A model generated the notes under the pieces. It had not been told where the DNA came from. It worked only from the letters and a program-made list of their open reading frames with translations, and made no database searches. A program made the position numbers and the translations under genes. A DNA stretch of 64,000 bases from Polynucleobacter sp. UK-Gri1-W3 (GTDB lineage Bacteria > Pseudomonadota > Gammaproteobacteria > Burkholderiales > Burkholderiaceae): the NCBI RefSeq assembly GCF_018881595.1, contig NZ_JACVQA010000007.1, positions 1 through 64,000 on the forward strand, read 5' to 3'. Below, piece after piece: positions 7,569-16,048 of this stretch (position 1 is its first letter; each line of letters opens with the position of its first letter).

Positions 7569-10265
7569 ATGGCAGCAGTTCCAGACCAAATATTAGGTAA
7601 ACAGAATGTCCAGGACGCTGATCCAGGAGAAACTCAAGAATGGTTGCAAGCGCTAGATGGCGTTATTCGCAACGAGGGTCCCGAGAGAGCTGCCTATCTA
7701 ATCGATCAACAAATTTCTCATGCGCGTGTAAATGGAGTGGTGCAGCCTTTCCATGCTGAGACTCCTTACATCAACACTATCCCTGTTGAAAACCAAGCAC
7801 GTTTGCCTGGTGATCAAAACGTAGAGCACCGCATTCGTTCTTACACTCGTTGGAATGCCATGGCGATGGTTCTGCGTGCAAACAAAGACACTAACGTTGG
7901 TGGACACATTTCTTCATTCCAATCAGCGGCCACTTTGTATGACGTAGGCTTTAATCATTTCTGGCATGCACCATCTCCTGAGCATGGCGGGGATTTGATT
8001 TTTGTTCAAGGTCACTCAGCGCCTGGTGTATATGCACGCGCTTTTATGCTGGGCCGCCTCGAAGAGGGTCAACTCAATAACTTCCGCCAAGAAGTGGGCG
8101 GTAAAGGCATTTCTAGTTATCCACATCCTTGGTTGATGCCAGACTTCTGGCAGTTCCCAACAGTGTCGATGGGTCTGGGTCCCATCATGGCGATTTATCA
8201 AGCTCGCTTTATGAAGTACCTCACTGATCGTGGATTTATTCAAGAGCAGGGTCGTAAGGTTTGGGCTTTCCTGGGTGATGGCGAAACCGACGAACCAGAA
8301 TCATTGGGTGCGATTGGCATGGCTGGTCGCGAAAAACTCGACAACCTCATCTTTGTTATTAACTGTAACTTGCAGCGCTTGGATGGACCAGTACGCGGTA
8401 ACGGTAGCATTATTCAAGAGCTCGAGAGTGAATTCCGCGGTGCAGGCTGGAATGTGATCAAAGTAGTGTGGGGTGGTCAATGGGATGCCCTGTTTGCGCG
8501 TGACAAGAAGGGCATCTTGATGCAACGCCTTGGCGAGATCGTCGATGGCCAGTATCAGACTATGAAATCTAAGAACGGCAGCTATGTTCGTGAGACAGTT
8601 TTTAACACTCCAGAGTTAAAAGCTTTGGTGAGTGATTGGAGTGATGATGAGATCTGGCAACTGAACCGCGGCGGTCATGATCCACATAAAGTTTACGCAG
8701 CATTCCATGCGGCGGTAAATCACAAGAAGCAACCTACTGTGATCCTAGCCCACACCATTAAAGGCTATGGCATGGGTGGCTCAGGTGAGGCAATGAACAT
8801 TGCTCACCAGGCGAAGAAGATGAATGATGACGATGTACGTCGTTTCCGTGATCGTTTTGAGATCCCAGTAAAAGATGAACAATTAGAAGAAATGCCTTTG
8901 GTGAAGTTTGCCGAAGGTAGCCCTGAATTGGAATACATGAAGGCGCGCCGTCAAGAGTTGGGCGGTTATTTGCCACAACGTCGCACAAAAGCCGAGAGCT
9001 TGCCGGTACCAGCATTGGATGTATTTACACCATTGCTTGAGGCAACTAGTGAGGGCCGTGAGATTTCAACCACCATGGCATTTGTGCGCATTCTCAATAC
9101 GGTAGTGCGCGATAAGGTTTTAGGTAAACGTGTAGTTCCGATTGTTCCAGATGAGTCCCGTACCTTTGGTATGGAAGGCATGTTCCGTCAACTCGGTATT
9201 TGGAATCAATTAGGTCAGCTTTACACACCAGAAGATCACGATCAATTGATGTTCTATAAAGAGGATAAGACGGGCCAAATTCTGCAAGAGGGTATTAACG
9301 AAGCTGGCGGTATGTGTGACTGGATCGCTGCAGCAACTTCATACTCTACGCATGGCGTACCGATGTTGCCTTTCTACATCTTTTACTCCATGTTTGGTTT
9401 CCAGCGTATTGGTGACTTAGCTTGGGCAGCCGGTGATATGCGTAGCCGCGGTTTCTTGCTCGGGGGTACAGCAGGTAGAACTACTCTGAACGGCGAAGGC
9501 TTGCAACACGAAGATGGCCATAGTCATTTGTGGAGTGGTGCGGTTCCAAACTGCATTAGCTATGACCCAACCTTTTCATTTGAATTGGCAGTAGTGATTC
9601 AGGATGGTATGCGTCGTATGTTAGAAGTTCAGGAAGACGTTTACTACTACGTTACTTTGATGAATGAAAATTATTCACATCCAGCAATGCCTAAGGGTGC
9701 GGAGAAAGACATCATCAAGGGTATGTATAAGCTCAAGTCAGTTGGTGATGACAAGGCAAACTTGCGTGTACAACTTTTGGGTTCAGGCACCATCTTCCGC
9801 GAAGTGATCGAGGCTGCAGAGATTCTTCATAAAGACTGGGGCATTGCTTCTGACTTGTGGGGCTGTCCAAGCTTTACTGAGCTTGGTCGTGATTGGACTG
9901 CGGTACACCGTAGCAATCTGTTAAACCCAGCTACTGCACCTGCGTTATCTCACGTCGAGAAATGCCTTAAAGACACCGTTGGCCCTGTGATTGCTGCAAC
10001 TGACTATGTCCGTTTGTTCGCCGAGCAGATTCGTCCAGCGATTCAGCATATGGGTCGTCGCTACGAAGTTCTGGGCACTGACGGCTTTGGTCGTTCCGAT
10101 ACTCGTGAAAAACTCCGCGACTTCTTTGAAGTAGATCGTCGTTGGGTGGTTCTAACTGCTTTGAGATCTTTGGTTGACTCTGGTCAGCTTGACCGCTCTA
10201 AGTTGGTTGAGGCGATCAAGAAATACGACATCGATACTACTAAACCAAACCCAATGATGGTTTGA
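7569..10265 (+). CDS. aceE: Pyruvate dehydrogenase E1 component (homodimeric type)
   Basis: E1 of the pyruvate dehydrogenase complex uses thiamine diphosphate to decarboxylate pyruvate and acetylate the lipoyl groups of AceF. The 898-residue length matches the homodimeric gammaproteobacterial/betaproteobacterial type. The thiamine-diphosphate/Mg2+ motif GDGETDEPES starts at G236, and the conserved N-terminal HxSxFxSAATLYDVGFNHFW region is present. A Shine-Dalgarno sequence (GGAG at about 7559-7562) precedes the ATG. It is the first gene of aceE-aceF-lpdA, with gaps of 15 and 9 bp, and is probably driven from the 7365-7568 region shared with the sensor kinase. Confidence 0.98.
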   Translation: MAAVPDQILGKQNVQDADPGETQEWLQALDGVIRNEGPERAAYLIDQQISHARVNGVVQPFHAETPYINTIPVENQARLPGDQNVEHRIRSYTRWNAMAMVLRANKDTNVGGHISSFQSAATLYDVGFNHFWHAPSPEHGGDLIFVQGHSAPGVYARAFMLGRLEEGQLNNFRQEVGGKGISSYPHPWLMPDFWQFPTVSMGLGPIMAIYQARFMKYLTDRGFIQEQGRKVWAFLGDGETDEPESLGAIGMAGREKLDNLIFVINCNLQRLDGPVRGNGSIIQELESEFRGAGWNVIKVVWGGQWDALFARDKKGILMQRLGEIVDGQYQTMKSKNGSYVRETVFNTPELKALVSDWSDDEIWQLNRGGHDPHKVYAAFHAAVNHKKQPTVILAHTIKGYGMGGSGEAMNIAHQAKKMNDDDVRRFRDRFEIPVKDEQLEEMPLVKFAEGSPELEYMKARRQELGGYLPQRRTKAESLPVPALDVFTPLLEATSEGREISTTMAFVRILNTVVRDKVLGKRVVPIVPDESRTFGMEGMFRQLGIWNQLGQLYTPEDHDQLMFYKEDKTGQILQEGINEAGGMCDWIAAATSYSTHGVPMLPFYIFYSMFGFQRIGDLAWAAGDMRSRGFLLGGTAGRTTLNGEGLQHEDGHSHLWSGAVPNCISYDPTFSFELAVVIQDGMRRMLEVQEDVYYYVTLMNENYSHPAMPKGAEKDIIKGMYKLKSVGDDKANLRVQLLGSGTIFREVIEAAEILHKDWGIASDLWGCPSFTELGRDWTAVHRSNLLNPATAPALSHVEKCLKDTVGPVIAATDYVRLFAEQIRPAIQHMGRRYEVLGTDGFGRSDTREKLRDFFEVDRRWVVLTALRSLVDSGQLDRSKLVEAIKKYDIDTTKPNPMMV

Positions 10266-10280
10266 TAAGAGATAAATACT

Positions 10281-11906
10281 ATGAGTCAAATAATTGAAAT
10301 CAAAGTCCCGGATATCGGTGACTATAAAGACGTGCCAGTCATCGAAGTCTTGGTTAAGGCTGGTGACAAAGTGGAGAAAGAACAATCTATCGTTGTGCTT
10401 GAGTCTGATAAAGCCACAATGGATGTGCCTTCGTCACACTCGGGTATTGTCAAAGAAGTCAAAGTTAAAGTAGGTGATAACCTTTCTGAAGGTTCTTTGG
10501 TAATTACCTTGGAAGAGGGTGCTTCAACTTCAGCTCCAGCAGCAACACCAGTAGCAAGTGCTCCGGAACAAGCCCCTGTAGTAGCGAGTGCAGGCAGCGC
10601 TCCAATTGAAATCAAAGTCCCGGATATCGGTGACTATAAAGACGTGCCAGTCATCGAAGTCTTGGTTAAGGCTGGTGACAAAGTGGAGAAAGAACAATCT
10701 ATCGTTGTGCTTGAGTCTGATAAAGCCACAATGGATGTGCCTTCATCGCACTCGGGCATTGTCAAAGAAGTCAAAGTCAAGATAGGCGATAACCTTTCTG
10801 AAGGATCAGTAGTTGTGATCTTGGAAGGCGGCGCTTCAGGTTCTGTATCCGCTCCTGCATCCGTATCTGCGGCACCAGCAGCTATATCAACTCCAGTAGC
10901 TCCCGCAGCCAAAGCTGTTGAACCACCAATTGCGCGTGCTCCAGCACCCCCTCCTATTAGTAATACACCTCCACCAGCAGATGCCGCAGCAAGTCATGCA
11001 AGCCCATCTGTGCGTAAGTTTGCGCGTGAACTAGGTGTCACTATTAATCAGGTCAAGGGATCCGGTCCTAAAGGTCGTATTACTCAAGAAGATGTCCAGG
11101 CATTTGTGAAGGCCGCAATGAGTGGTGGCGCAGGTAGTCCTGCAGCTGCTTCTAGTGGCGGTAGTTTAGGTGGTTTGAATTTGATTCCTTGGCCGAAGGT
11201 AGATTTCACGAAGTTTGGTGAGATCGAGCGTCAGCCACTCAACCGCATTAAGAAACTCACGGCAGCCAATTTGGGTCGCAATTGGGTGATGATCCCGGCC
11301 GTGACGTATCACGAAGATGCTGACATTACTGACTTAGAAGCGTTCCGCGTTCTCACCAATAAAGAGAATGAGAAGAAGGGTGTCAAGATCACGATGCTGG
11401 CTTTCTTAATGAAAGCTGCAGTAGCTGCGTTGAAAAAATATCCAGAGTTCAATAGTTCTTTGGATGGCGATGATCTGATCCTGAAGAAATACTTCAATAT
11501 TGGTTTTGCAGCAGATACTCCAACTGGATTGGTTGTACCGGTGATTAAAGATGTGGACAAAAAAGGCATCTTTGAATTGGCTAAAGAAACTTCAGACTTA
11601 GCCGCTCTTGCACGCGATGGCAAATTAAAGCCAGACCAAATGCAAGGTGCTAGTTTTACGATCTCCTCTTTAGGTGGAATCGGCGGTACATATTTCTCAC
11701 CAATCGTTAATGCACCAGAGGTAGCGATTATGGGTGTGAGCAAGGCAGCTATGAAGCCAGCTTGGGATGGCAAGCAATTTGTGCCACGCCTGATTTGCCC
11801 ATTGTCCCTTTCTGCGGATCATCGCGTGATTGACGGTGCCTTAGCGACGCGTTTTAACGTGTACATTGCTCAGCTCTTGGCCGACTTCCGTCGTGCCAGT
11901 CTGTAA
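10281..11906 (+). CDS. aceF: Pyruvate dehydrogenase E2, dihydrolipoamide acetyltransferase
   Basis: E2 forms the core of the complex and transfers acetyl groups to CoA. The 541 residues comprise two lipoyl domains (about 1-80 and 106-183) with lipoylated lysines K44 and K148, and Ala/Pro-rich flexible linkers. An E3-binding domain (about 238-275, SPSVRKFARELG...GPKGRITQEDV) and a catalytic acetyltransferase domain (about 310-541) follow, with the catalytic histidine H514 in DHRVIDG. The two lipoyl domains are nearly identical at DNA level: 140 bases match exactly at an offset of 312 bp (104 codons). E. coli AceF has three lipoyl domains, while two is common in betaproteobacteria. Confidence 0.98.
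   Translation: MSQIIEIKVPDIGDYKDVPVIEVLVKAGDKVEKEQSIVVLESDKATMDVPSSHSGIVKEVKVKVGDNLSEGSLVITLEEGASTSAPAATPVASAPEQAPVVASAGSAPIEIKVPDIGDYKDVPVIEVLVKAGDKVEKEQSIVVLESDKATMDVPSSHSGIVKEVKVKIGDNLSEGSVVVILEGGASGSVSAPASVSAAPAAISTPVAPAAKAVEPPIARAPAPPPISNTPPPADAAASHASPSVRKFARELGVTINQVKGSGPKGRITQEDVQAFVKAAMSGGAGSPAAASSGGSLGGLNLIPWPKVDFTKFGEIERQPLNRIKKLTAANLGRNWVMIPAVTYHEDADITDLEAFRVLTNKENEKKGVKITMLAFLMKAAVAALKKYPEFNSSLDGDDLILKKYFNIGFAADTPTGLVVPVIKDVDKKGIFELAKETSDLAALARDGKLKPDQMQGASFTISSLGGIGGTYFSPIVNAPEVAIMGVSKAAMKPAWDGKQFVPRLICPLSLSADHRVIDGALATRFNVYIAQLLADFRRASL
10293..10744 (+). repeat. In-frame direct repeat of the aceF lipoyl domain
   Basis: Bases 10293-10432 and 10605-10744 are identical by eye over 140 bp. 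Beyond that the copies stay similar but carry scattered differences up to about 10500 and 10812, mostly at third codon positions. Each copy encodes one lipoyl domain. The 312-bp offset keeps the reading frame. The exact match suggests recent duplication or ongoing gene conversion. Confidence 0.92.
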
Positions 11907-11915
11907 GGGGGATCT

Positions 11916-13703
11916 ATGGCTAAGCAAATGATCCTTGTTCCGGATATTGGGGACTATGCAGATGTACCAGTAATCGAAGTACTGGTTAAAGTAGGTGATG
12001 TCATTGAAAAAGAACAGCCACTATTAGTGCTCGAATCAGATAAAGCCACTATGGAAGTGCCGGCTGATGCTGCTGGTACTGTCACTAGTATTGCAGTCAA
12101 GTTAGGCGACAAGGTGAGTAAGGGCGCTGTGATTGCTGAGATTGAAGCTAGCAGTGCAGCCCCTGCACCTCAACCAGCAGCAAAACCTGCCGCACCAGCA
12201 GCGCCTGCTGTATCTACAGTGGCAGCTGCCCCTGCACCAGTAGCCGGGCAGTACAGCGGCAAGGTAGACCATGAGTGTGAAGTGTTGGTACTTGGTGCTG
12301 GCCCTGGTGGTTATAGTGCGGCATTTCGCAGTGCCGACCTAGGCATGAACACTATTTTAGTAGAGCGCTATCCTACTTTGGGCGGAGTTTGCTTAAACGT
12401 CGGCTGCATTCCATCAAAGGCATTGCTGCACACAACTTCAGTAATGGATGAAGTCAAAACAATGGCTAAACATGGCATTACTTTTGGCGCACCCAAGATT
12501 GAGATTGATCAACTGCGTGGGTACAAAGAATCTGTCATTGCCAAATTAACTGGCGGTCTTGCCGGCATGGCAAAGGCGCGTAAGGTAAAGGTGGTACGCG
12601 GTCTTGGGAAGTTCTTAGATGCAAACCATGTCGAGGTAGAGTTAACCGATGGCACTGGCCAGGATCTCACTGGCAAAAAAGAAGTGGTGCGTTTTCAGAA
12701 GGCCATTATTGCCGCTGGCAGTCAGCCTGTGAAGTTGCCTTTCTTGCCGGAAGACCCACGCATTGTGGATAGTACTGGTGCTTTATTGCTTAAGAGCATT
12801 CCAAAGCGCATGCTCGTCATTGGCGGTGGCATTATTGGTTTGGAGATGGCCACTGTTTACAGCACTCTAGGTTCACGCATTGATATTGCCGAGATGATGG
12901 ATGGCCTCATGGCTGGCGCTGACCGTGATTTAGAAAAAGTCTGGGAGAAGTTCAATGCCGGTCGTTTTGAAAAAATCATGCTCAAGACCCGTGCCTCTAA
13001 AGCAGAAGTAAAACCTGATGGAATTCAGGTGAGCTTTGAAGGTGAAAATGCACCAGCAGAACCGCAAACCTATGACTTGGTATTGGTTGCAGTTGGACGC
13101 ACGCCGAATGGTAAGAAAATTGATGCTGGCAAAGCGGGTGTTCAAGTGAATGAACGTGGCTTTATTCCTGTTGATAAACAAATGCGTACCAACGTCCCGA
13201 ATATTTTTGCCATTGGTGACTTGGTTGGTCAGCCCATGTTGGCGCATAAAGCAGTACATGAAGGTCACGTTGCAGCCGAAGTTGCTGCAGGTGAAAAATC
13301 TTACTTTGATGCGAAGCAAATTCCATCGGTTGCCTACACCGATCCTGAAGTTGCCTGGGCTGGTTTGACAGAAGAGCAGTGTAAGGCTCAAGGTATTGCT
13401 TATGAGAAGGGTTTATTCCCATGGGCTGCTAGTGGCCGTGCAATCGCTAATGGACGTGATGAAGGTTTCACAAAACTCATTTTTGATGCAACTACCCATC
13501 GCATTATTGGTGGTGGAATTGTTGGCACGCACGCTGGTGATTTAATTGGCGAAGTGTGTTTGGCAATCGAGATGGGTGCTGATGCAGTGGATATCGGTAA
13601 AACGATTCATCCGCATCCTACGCTGGGAGAGTCGGTTGGATTGGCGGCTGAGGCAGCGCACGGTCATTGCACCGACTTGCCGCCAGTGAAAAAGAAGTCT
13701 TAG
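11916..13703 (+). CDS. lpdA: Dihydrolipoamide dehydrogenase (E3) with N-terminal lipoyl domain
   Basis: E3 reoxidises dihydrolipoamide of the E2 core, passing electrons through FAD to NAD+. At 595 residues it is longer than the usual 470 because of an N-terminal lipoyl domain (about residues 1-80, lipoyl lysine K43 in ESDKATME) and an Ala/Pro linker to about 115. The flavoprotein follows, with GxGxxG at GAGPGG and the redox disulfide C159/C164 in CLNVGC. An NAD-binding GGGIIGLE stretch and the C-terminal HPHPT motif with the active-site histidine complete it. This lipoyl-fused form is known from Burkholderiales and Neisseria. The gene is 9 bp after aceF and is followed by a terminator. Confidence 0.97.
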   Translation: MAKQMILVPDIGDYADVPVIEVLVKVGDVIEKEQPLLVLESDKATMEVPADAAGTVTSIAVKLGDKVSKGAVIAEIEASSAAPAPQPAAKPAAPAAPAVSTVAAAPAPVAGQYSGKVDHECEVLVLGAGPGGYSAAFRSADLGMNTILVERYPTLGGVCLNVGCIPSKALLHTTSVMDEVKTMAKHGITFGAPKIEIDQLRGYKESVIAKLTGGLAGMAKARKVKVVRGLGKFLDANHVEVELTDGTGQDLTGKKEVVRFQKAIIAAGSQPVKLPFLPEDPRIVDSTGALLLKSIPKRMLVIGGGIIGLEMATVYSTLGSRIDIAEMMDGLMAGADRDLEKVWEKFNAGRFEKIMLKTRASKAEVKPDGIQVSFEGENAPAEPQTYDLVLVAVGRTPNGKKIDAGKAGVQVNERGFIPVDKQMRTNVPNIFAIGDLVGQPMLAHKAVHEGHVAAEVAAGEKSYFDAKQIPSVAYTDPEVAWAGLTEEQCKAQGIAYEKGLFPWAASGRAIANGRDEGFTKLIFDATTHRIIGGGIVGTHAGDLIGEVCLAIEMGADAVDIGKTIHPHPTLGESVGLAAEAAHGHCTDLPPVKKKS

Positions 13704-13742
13704 GTCTTACTGATTTCTTGAGTATTAAGAAAGCCCCGAGAA

Positions 13743-13768
13743 AAAAGCCCCGAGAGATTGGGGCTTTT
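13743..13768 (+). terminator. Terminator of aceE-aceF-lpdA
   Basis: AAAAGCCCC (13743-13751) pairs perfectly with GGGGCTTTT (13760-13768) around an 8-base loop, about 40 bp after the lpdA stop. A second copy of AAGCCCCGAG just upstream (from about 13731) gives an alternative left arm. The symmetrical A and T runs mean it may also end the minus-strand gene at 13796. Confidence 0.85.
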
Positions 13769-13795
13769 AAGTTTTAGTGCGGATGAATTTAGTTC

Positions 13796-14170
13796 TTATG
13801 AAATGAGTTCTGCCTTGAGTTCTCGAATACGCTCATCGACATAGTAGCCTCCACACTCTGTATATCGAAGGTATTTGCATCCACAGTGCTTGCAATCAAA
13901 TACATCAGACTTGTTATAGGGATGTAAAGAGACTGAGATAGGAGCTTCCTTAGACCAGATGGTCATTCCTTTGGGGAGGCCTTCTTCCCAGCATTCAGGG
14001 GCGTCTTCAATCCTAAGTGTTCCGATGCGCTCCAGAGAATTTGTCATAAAACCTCCAGGAATGGTTTCCCAGCCTGCACAGCTAAGTGATAGACAGTCAG
14101 GGCATTTATCTTTTGAGTCAAAAGACATGGCGAGGGATAGCAGATCTTCTCTATTGATGCTTTTGGTCAT
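13796..14170 (-). CDS. Small hypothetical protein with two Cys pairs (zinc-ribbon-like)
   Basis: A predicted 124-residue soluble protein from the ATG at 14170. The frame continues upstream to 14239, but the extra residues look like non-coding sequence. Near the N terminus it has CPDCLSLSC and towards the C terminus CKHCGCKYLRYTECGG, so four or more cysteines could bind zinc. No signal peptide or membrane segment is visible and the family is not recognised. There is no good Shine-Dalgarno sequence. It stands alone between two terminator hairpins of similar sequence (13743-13768 and 14249-14274), which isolates it from lpdA and from the phasin gene. Function is unknown. Confidence 0.6.
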   Translation of the reverse strand: MTKSINREDLLSLAMSFDSKDKCPDCLSLSCAGWETIPGGFMTNSLERIGTLRIEDAPECWEEGLPKGMTIWSKEAPISVSLHPYNKSDVFDCKHCGCKYLRYTECGGYYVDERIRELKAELIS

Positions 14171-14248
14171 TTCAAAAATTGATATAAAAGTGTGCTGATT
14201 GAAGTCGATCTTTAGCCAAGAATAAATCAAGACTCTCAAAACATAAGT

Positions 14249-14274
14249 AAAAGCCCCGACTAATCGGGGCTTTT
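14249..14274 (-). terminator. Terminator downstream of phasin gene
   Basis: AAAAGCCCCGA (14249-14259) and TCGGGGCTTTT (14264-14274) form a perfect 11-bp stem with a 4-base loop, 25 bp past the phasin stop on the minus strand. The stem shares its AAAAGCCCC core with the hairpin at 13743-13768. Confidence 0.88.
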
Positions 14275-14298
14275 ACTTTGCAGGACTCACTGCATTTC

Positions 14299-14853
14299 TT
14301 ATTTCTTCTTAGAAGTTTTGCTGGCTGCTCCAGCAGTCTTTAATACTGTTTCTGTAGCGCCTGTAAGGTTAGTTTGCGCAACTTCAACTGCATGTTTCAC
14401 AGCCTTTTGACTCGTTTCAAATACATTGTTCGCAGAAGCAATTGCTTGCTTCATAGCTTGCACAGCAGCATCAGAACCGGCTGGCGCATTCTTTGTCCAC
14501 TCTTCAACTAAAGAGTTCATTTTCTTTTGACCTACTTGAAATTCTTTTTCGGCGGACTCTGTGAAACTATTTTGTGTTTCATGGGCTAATTCATATAGGT
14601 GACGGCTATAGGCCATAATTTTTTCGGCCATCGGCTGAACTGCTTCTGCCTGATGAGCGAGTAATTGCTGAATGTCTTTTACTTCAAAGGCTTTCTTGGC
14701 GTTGTTCATGCTATCGCTCAAGCTTTGTTTGGCTATATGCATATTGAGCTCAACTAATTTTTCAATACTTTGCAATGCTTGATTGGTTAATCCGCTCAAG
14801 GTTTCTAAGTTTGCTTTTTGAGCTGCTGCAATTTGTTCTGGCGTTAAGTTCAT
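14299..14853 (-). CDS. phaP: Phasin family protein (PHA granule-associated)
   Basis: Phasins coat polyhydroxyalkanoate granules and control their number and size. This 184-residue protein is soluble and helix-rich, beginning MNLTPEQIAAAQKANLETL, which is typical of the Burkholderiales phasin family, and ending in an Ala/Lys-rich tail (AASKTSKKK). The ATG at 14853 is chosen because an AAAGAG Shine-Dalgarno sequence lies just upstream. An ATG at 14928 would add 25 basic, non-homologous residues. It is monocistronic and ends at a strong terminator. A 3-hydroxybutyryl-CoA dehydrogenase gene at 26126 fits a PHB-producing organism, although phaC and phaB are not in the window. Confidence 0.88.
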   Translation of the reverse strand: MNLTPEQIAAAQKANLETLSGLTNQALQSIEKLVELNMHIAKQSLSDSMNNAKKAFEVKDIQQLLAHQAEAVQPMAEKIMAYSRHLYELAHETQNSFTESAEKEFQVGQKKMNSLVEEWTKNAPAGSDAAVQAMKQAIASANNVFETSQKAVKHAVEVAQTNLTGATETVLKTAGAASKTSKKK

Positions 14854-15051
14854 ATATATCTCTTTCCGTTTGACTGGTTTTTTGTATTTTGACTTTAGGC
14901 TTTTTCTAAATGTACTCTCTTTGACCATTGTATTGCCTACATGTTGCGTTGCAGCATAATTTCCACAGAGTTTGACTGAAAAGATTATTTATGAAAAGAG
15001 CCTAAAATTGAGGCCTTAGTAAAAAATCTCAATATTTTCAGTAAGTTACCT

Positions 15052-15939
15052 ATGAAGCTTTCGCTTGATAACGCTATTGCACCGATATTTGTCCTTATTT
15101 GGAGTACCGGCTTTGTAATTGCACGGCTGGCCATGCCTTACGTAGAGCCAGCTACCTTCCTGTTTTGGCGTTTTGCAGGCGTTCTAGCGGCGATGGCAGC
15201 ACTCAGCCTAGTTTGGAGAATAAGCTGGCCCAGTTGGTCGCAAATCAAGCATATTGCCTTTGCTGGCATCTTGCTGCAGTTTGGCTATTTACTGGGGGTT
15301 TGGTTTGCAGTCAGATTGGGTATGACAGCAGGTTTGGTGGCCATCATTGTTGGACTGCAGCCGATCGTCACTGCCTGGTTTGCAGCTTGGATTTCTGAAA
15401 AGGTCACCCCGCGTCAATGGATAGGGCTTGGTTTTGGATTTGCAGGCGTTGCCCTGGTGGTTGCAGAGAAGATTGGCTTTGTGCACATTCCTCTGCTTAG
15501 CTACGTATTAGCGTTTATCGCACTCTTATCCATTACGTTTGGTACGCTGTATCAAAAGAAATTCTGTCCCGTATTTGATCTGCGTGCTGGATCTTCTATT
15601 CAGTTTGGTGTTTCGGCAGTGCTGTGCTTTATCTGTATGTATTTGTTTGAGTCAGGAGAGATGGTTTGGAACCTCCCCGTCACCGGCGCGTTGCTTTGGG
15701 CAATCTTTCCCTTATCAATTGGATCAATTAGCTTGCTATTTATGATGATTCGAAAAGGGGCTGCAACTAAAGTCACGAGCTTTCTCTACTTAGTGCCACC
15801 GACAACGGCTGCAATGGCTTGGATGTTGTTTGATGAGCCATTCACTTTATTAATGGCGGTGGGCTTGTGTTTGACGATGACTGGCGTGGTACTCGTAAAT
15901 GCCCGTCAGAACAATACAGTAGCGACGATTGCCGAGTAG
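15052..15939 (+). CDS. DMT superfamily (EamA) transporter
   Basis: A 295-residue inner-membrane protein with about ten hydrophobic helices arranged as two EamA repeats (about residues 8-138 and 150-285), the usual size and topology of drug/metabolite exporters. The first repeat begins with APIFVLIWSTGFVIARLAMP, a common N-terminal EamA signature, and the second ends with MTGVVLVN. Substrate cannot be predicted. It is divergent from the phasin gene across about 200 bp and is followed after about 110 bp by a penicillin-binding protein gene, with which it probably has no functional link. Confidence 0.88.
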   Translation: MKLSLDNAIAPIFVLIWSTGFVIARLAMPYVEPATFLFWRFAGVLAAMAALSLVWRISWPSWSQIKHIAFAGILLQFGYLLGVWFAVRLGMTAGLVAIIVGLQPIVTAWFAAWISEKVTPRQWIGLGFGFAGVALVVAEKIGFVHIPLLSYVLAFIALLSITFGTLYQKKFCPVFDLRAGSSIQFGVSAVLCFICMYLFESGEMVWNLPVTGALLWAIFPLSIGSISLLFMMIRKGAATKVTSFLYLVPPTTAAMAWMLFDEPFTLLMAVGLCLTMTGVVLVNARQNNTVATIAE

Positions 15940-16048
15940 GGCGCTTATTTAGTGGGGTGAATTACCTAGGTTGAGGCGAATAAAACAGCCTTGCCTTAGG
16001 AAATTAATTATCATTCCGTATGTTGAAAGTTTTGGAAGGTATTTTGGG

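Noticed and set aside
10293-10744. Repeat in aceF considered as a mobile or CRISPR-like element
   Set aside because: It encodes lipoyl domains in frame and is fully explained as domain duplication.
12930-13391. 153-residue minus-strand reading frame inside lpdA
   Set aside because: It lies wholly within a clear dihydrolipoamide dehydrogenase gene on the other strand and has no recognisable product or ribosome-binding site.
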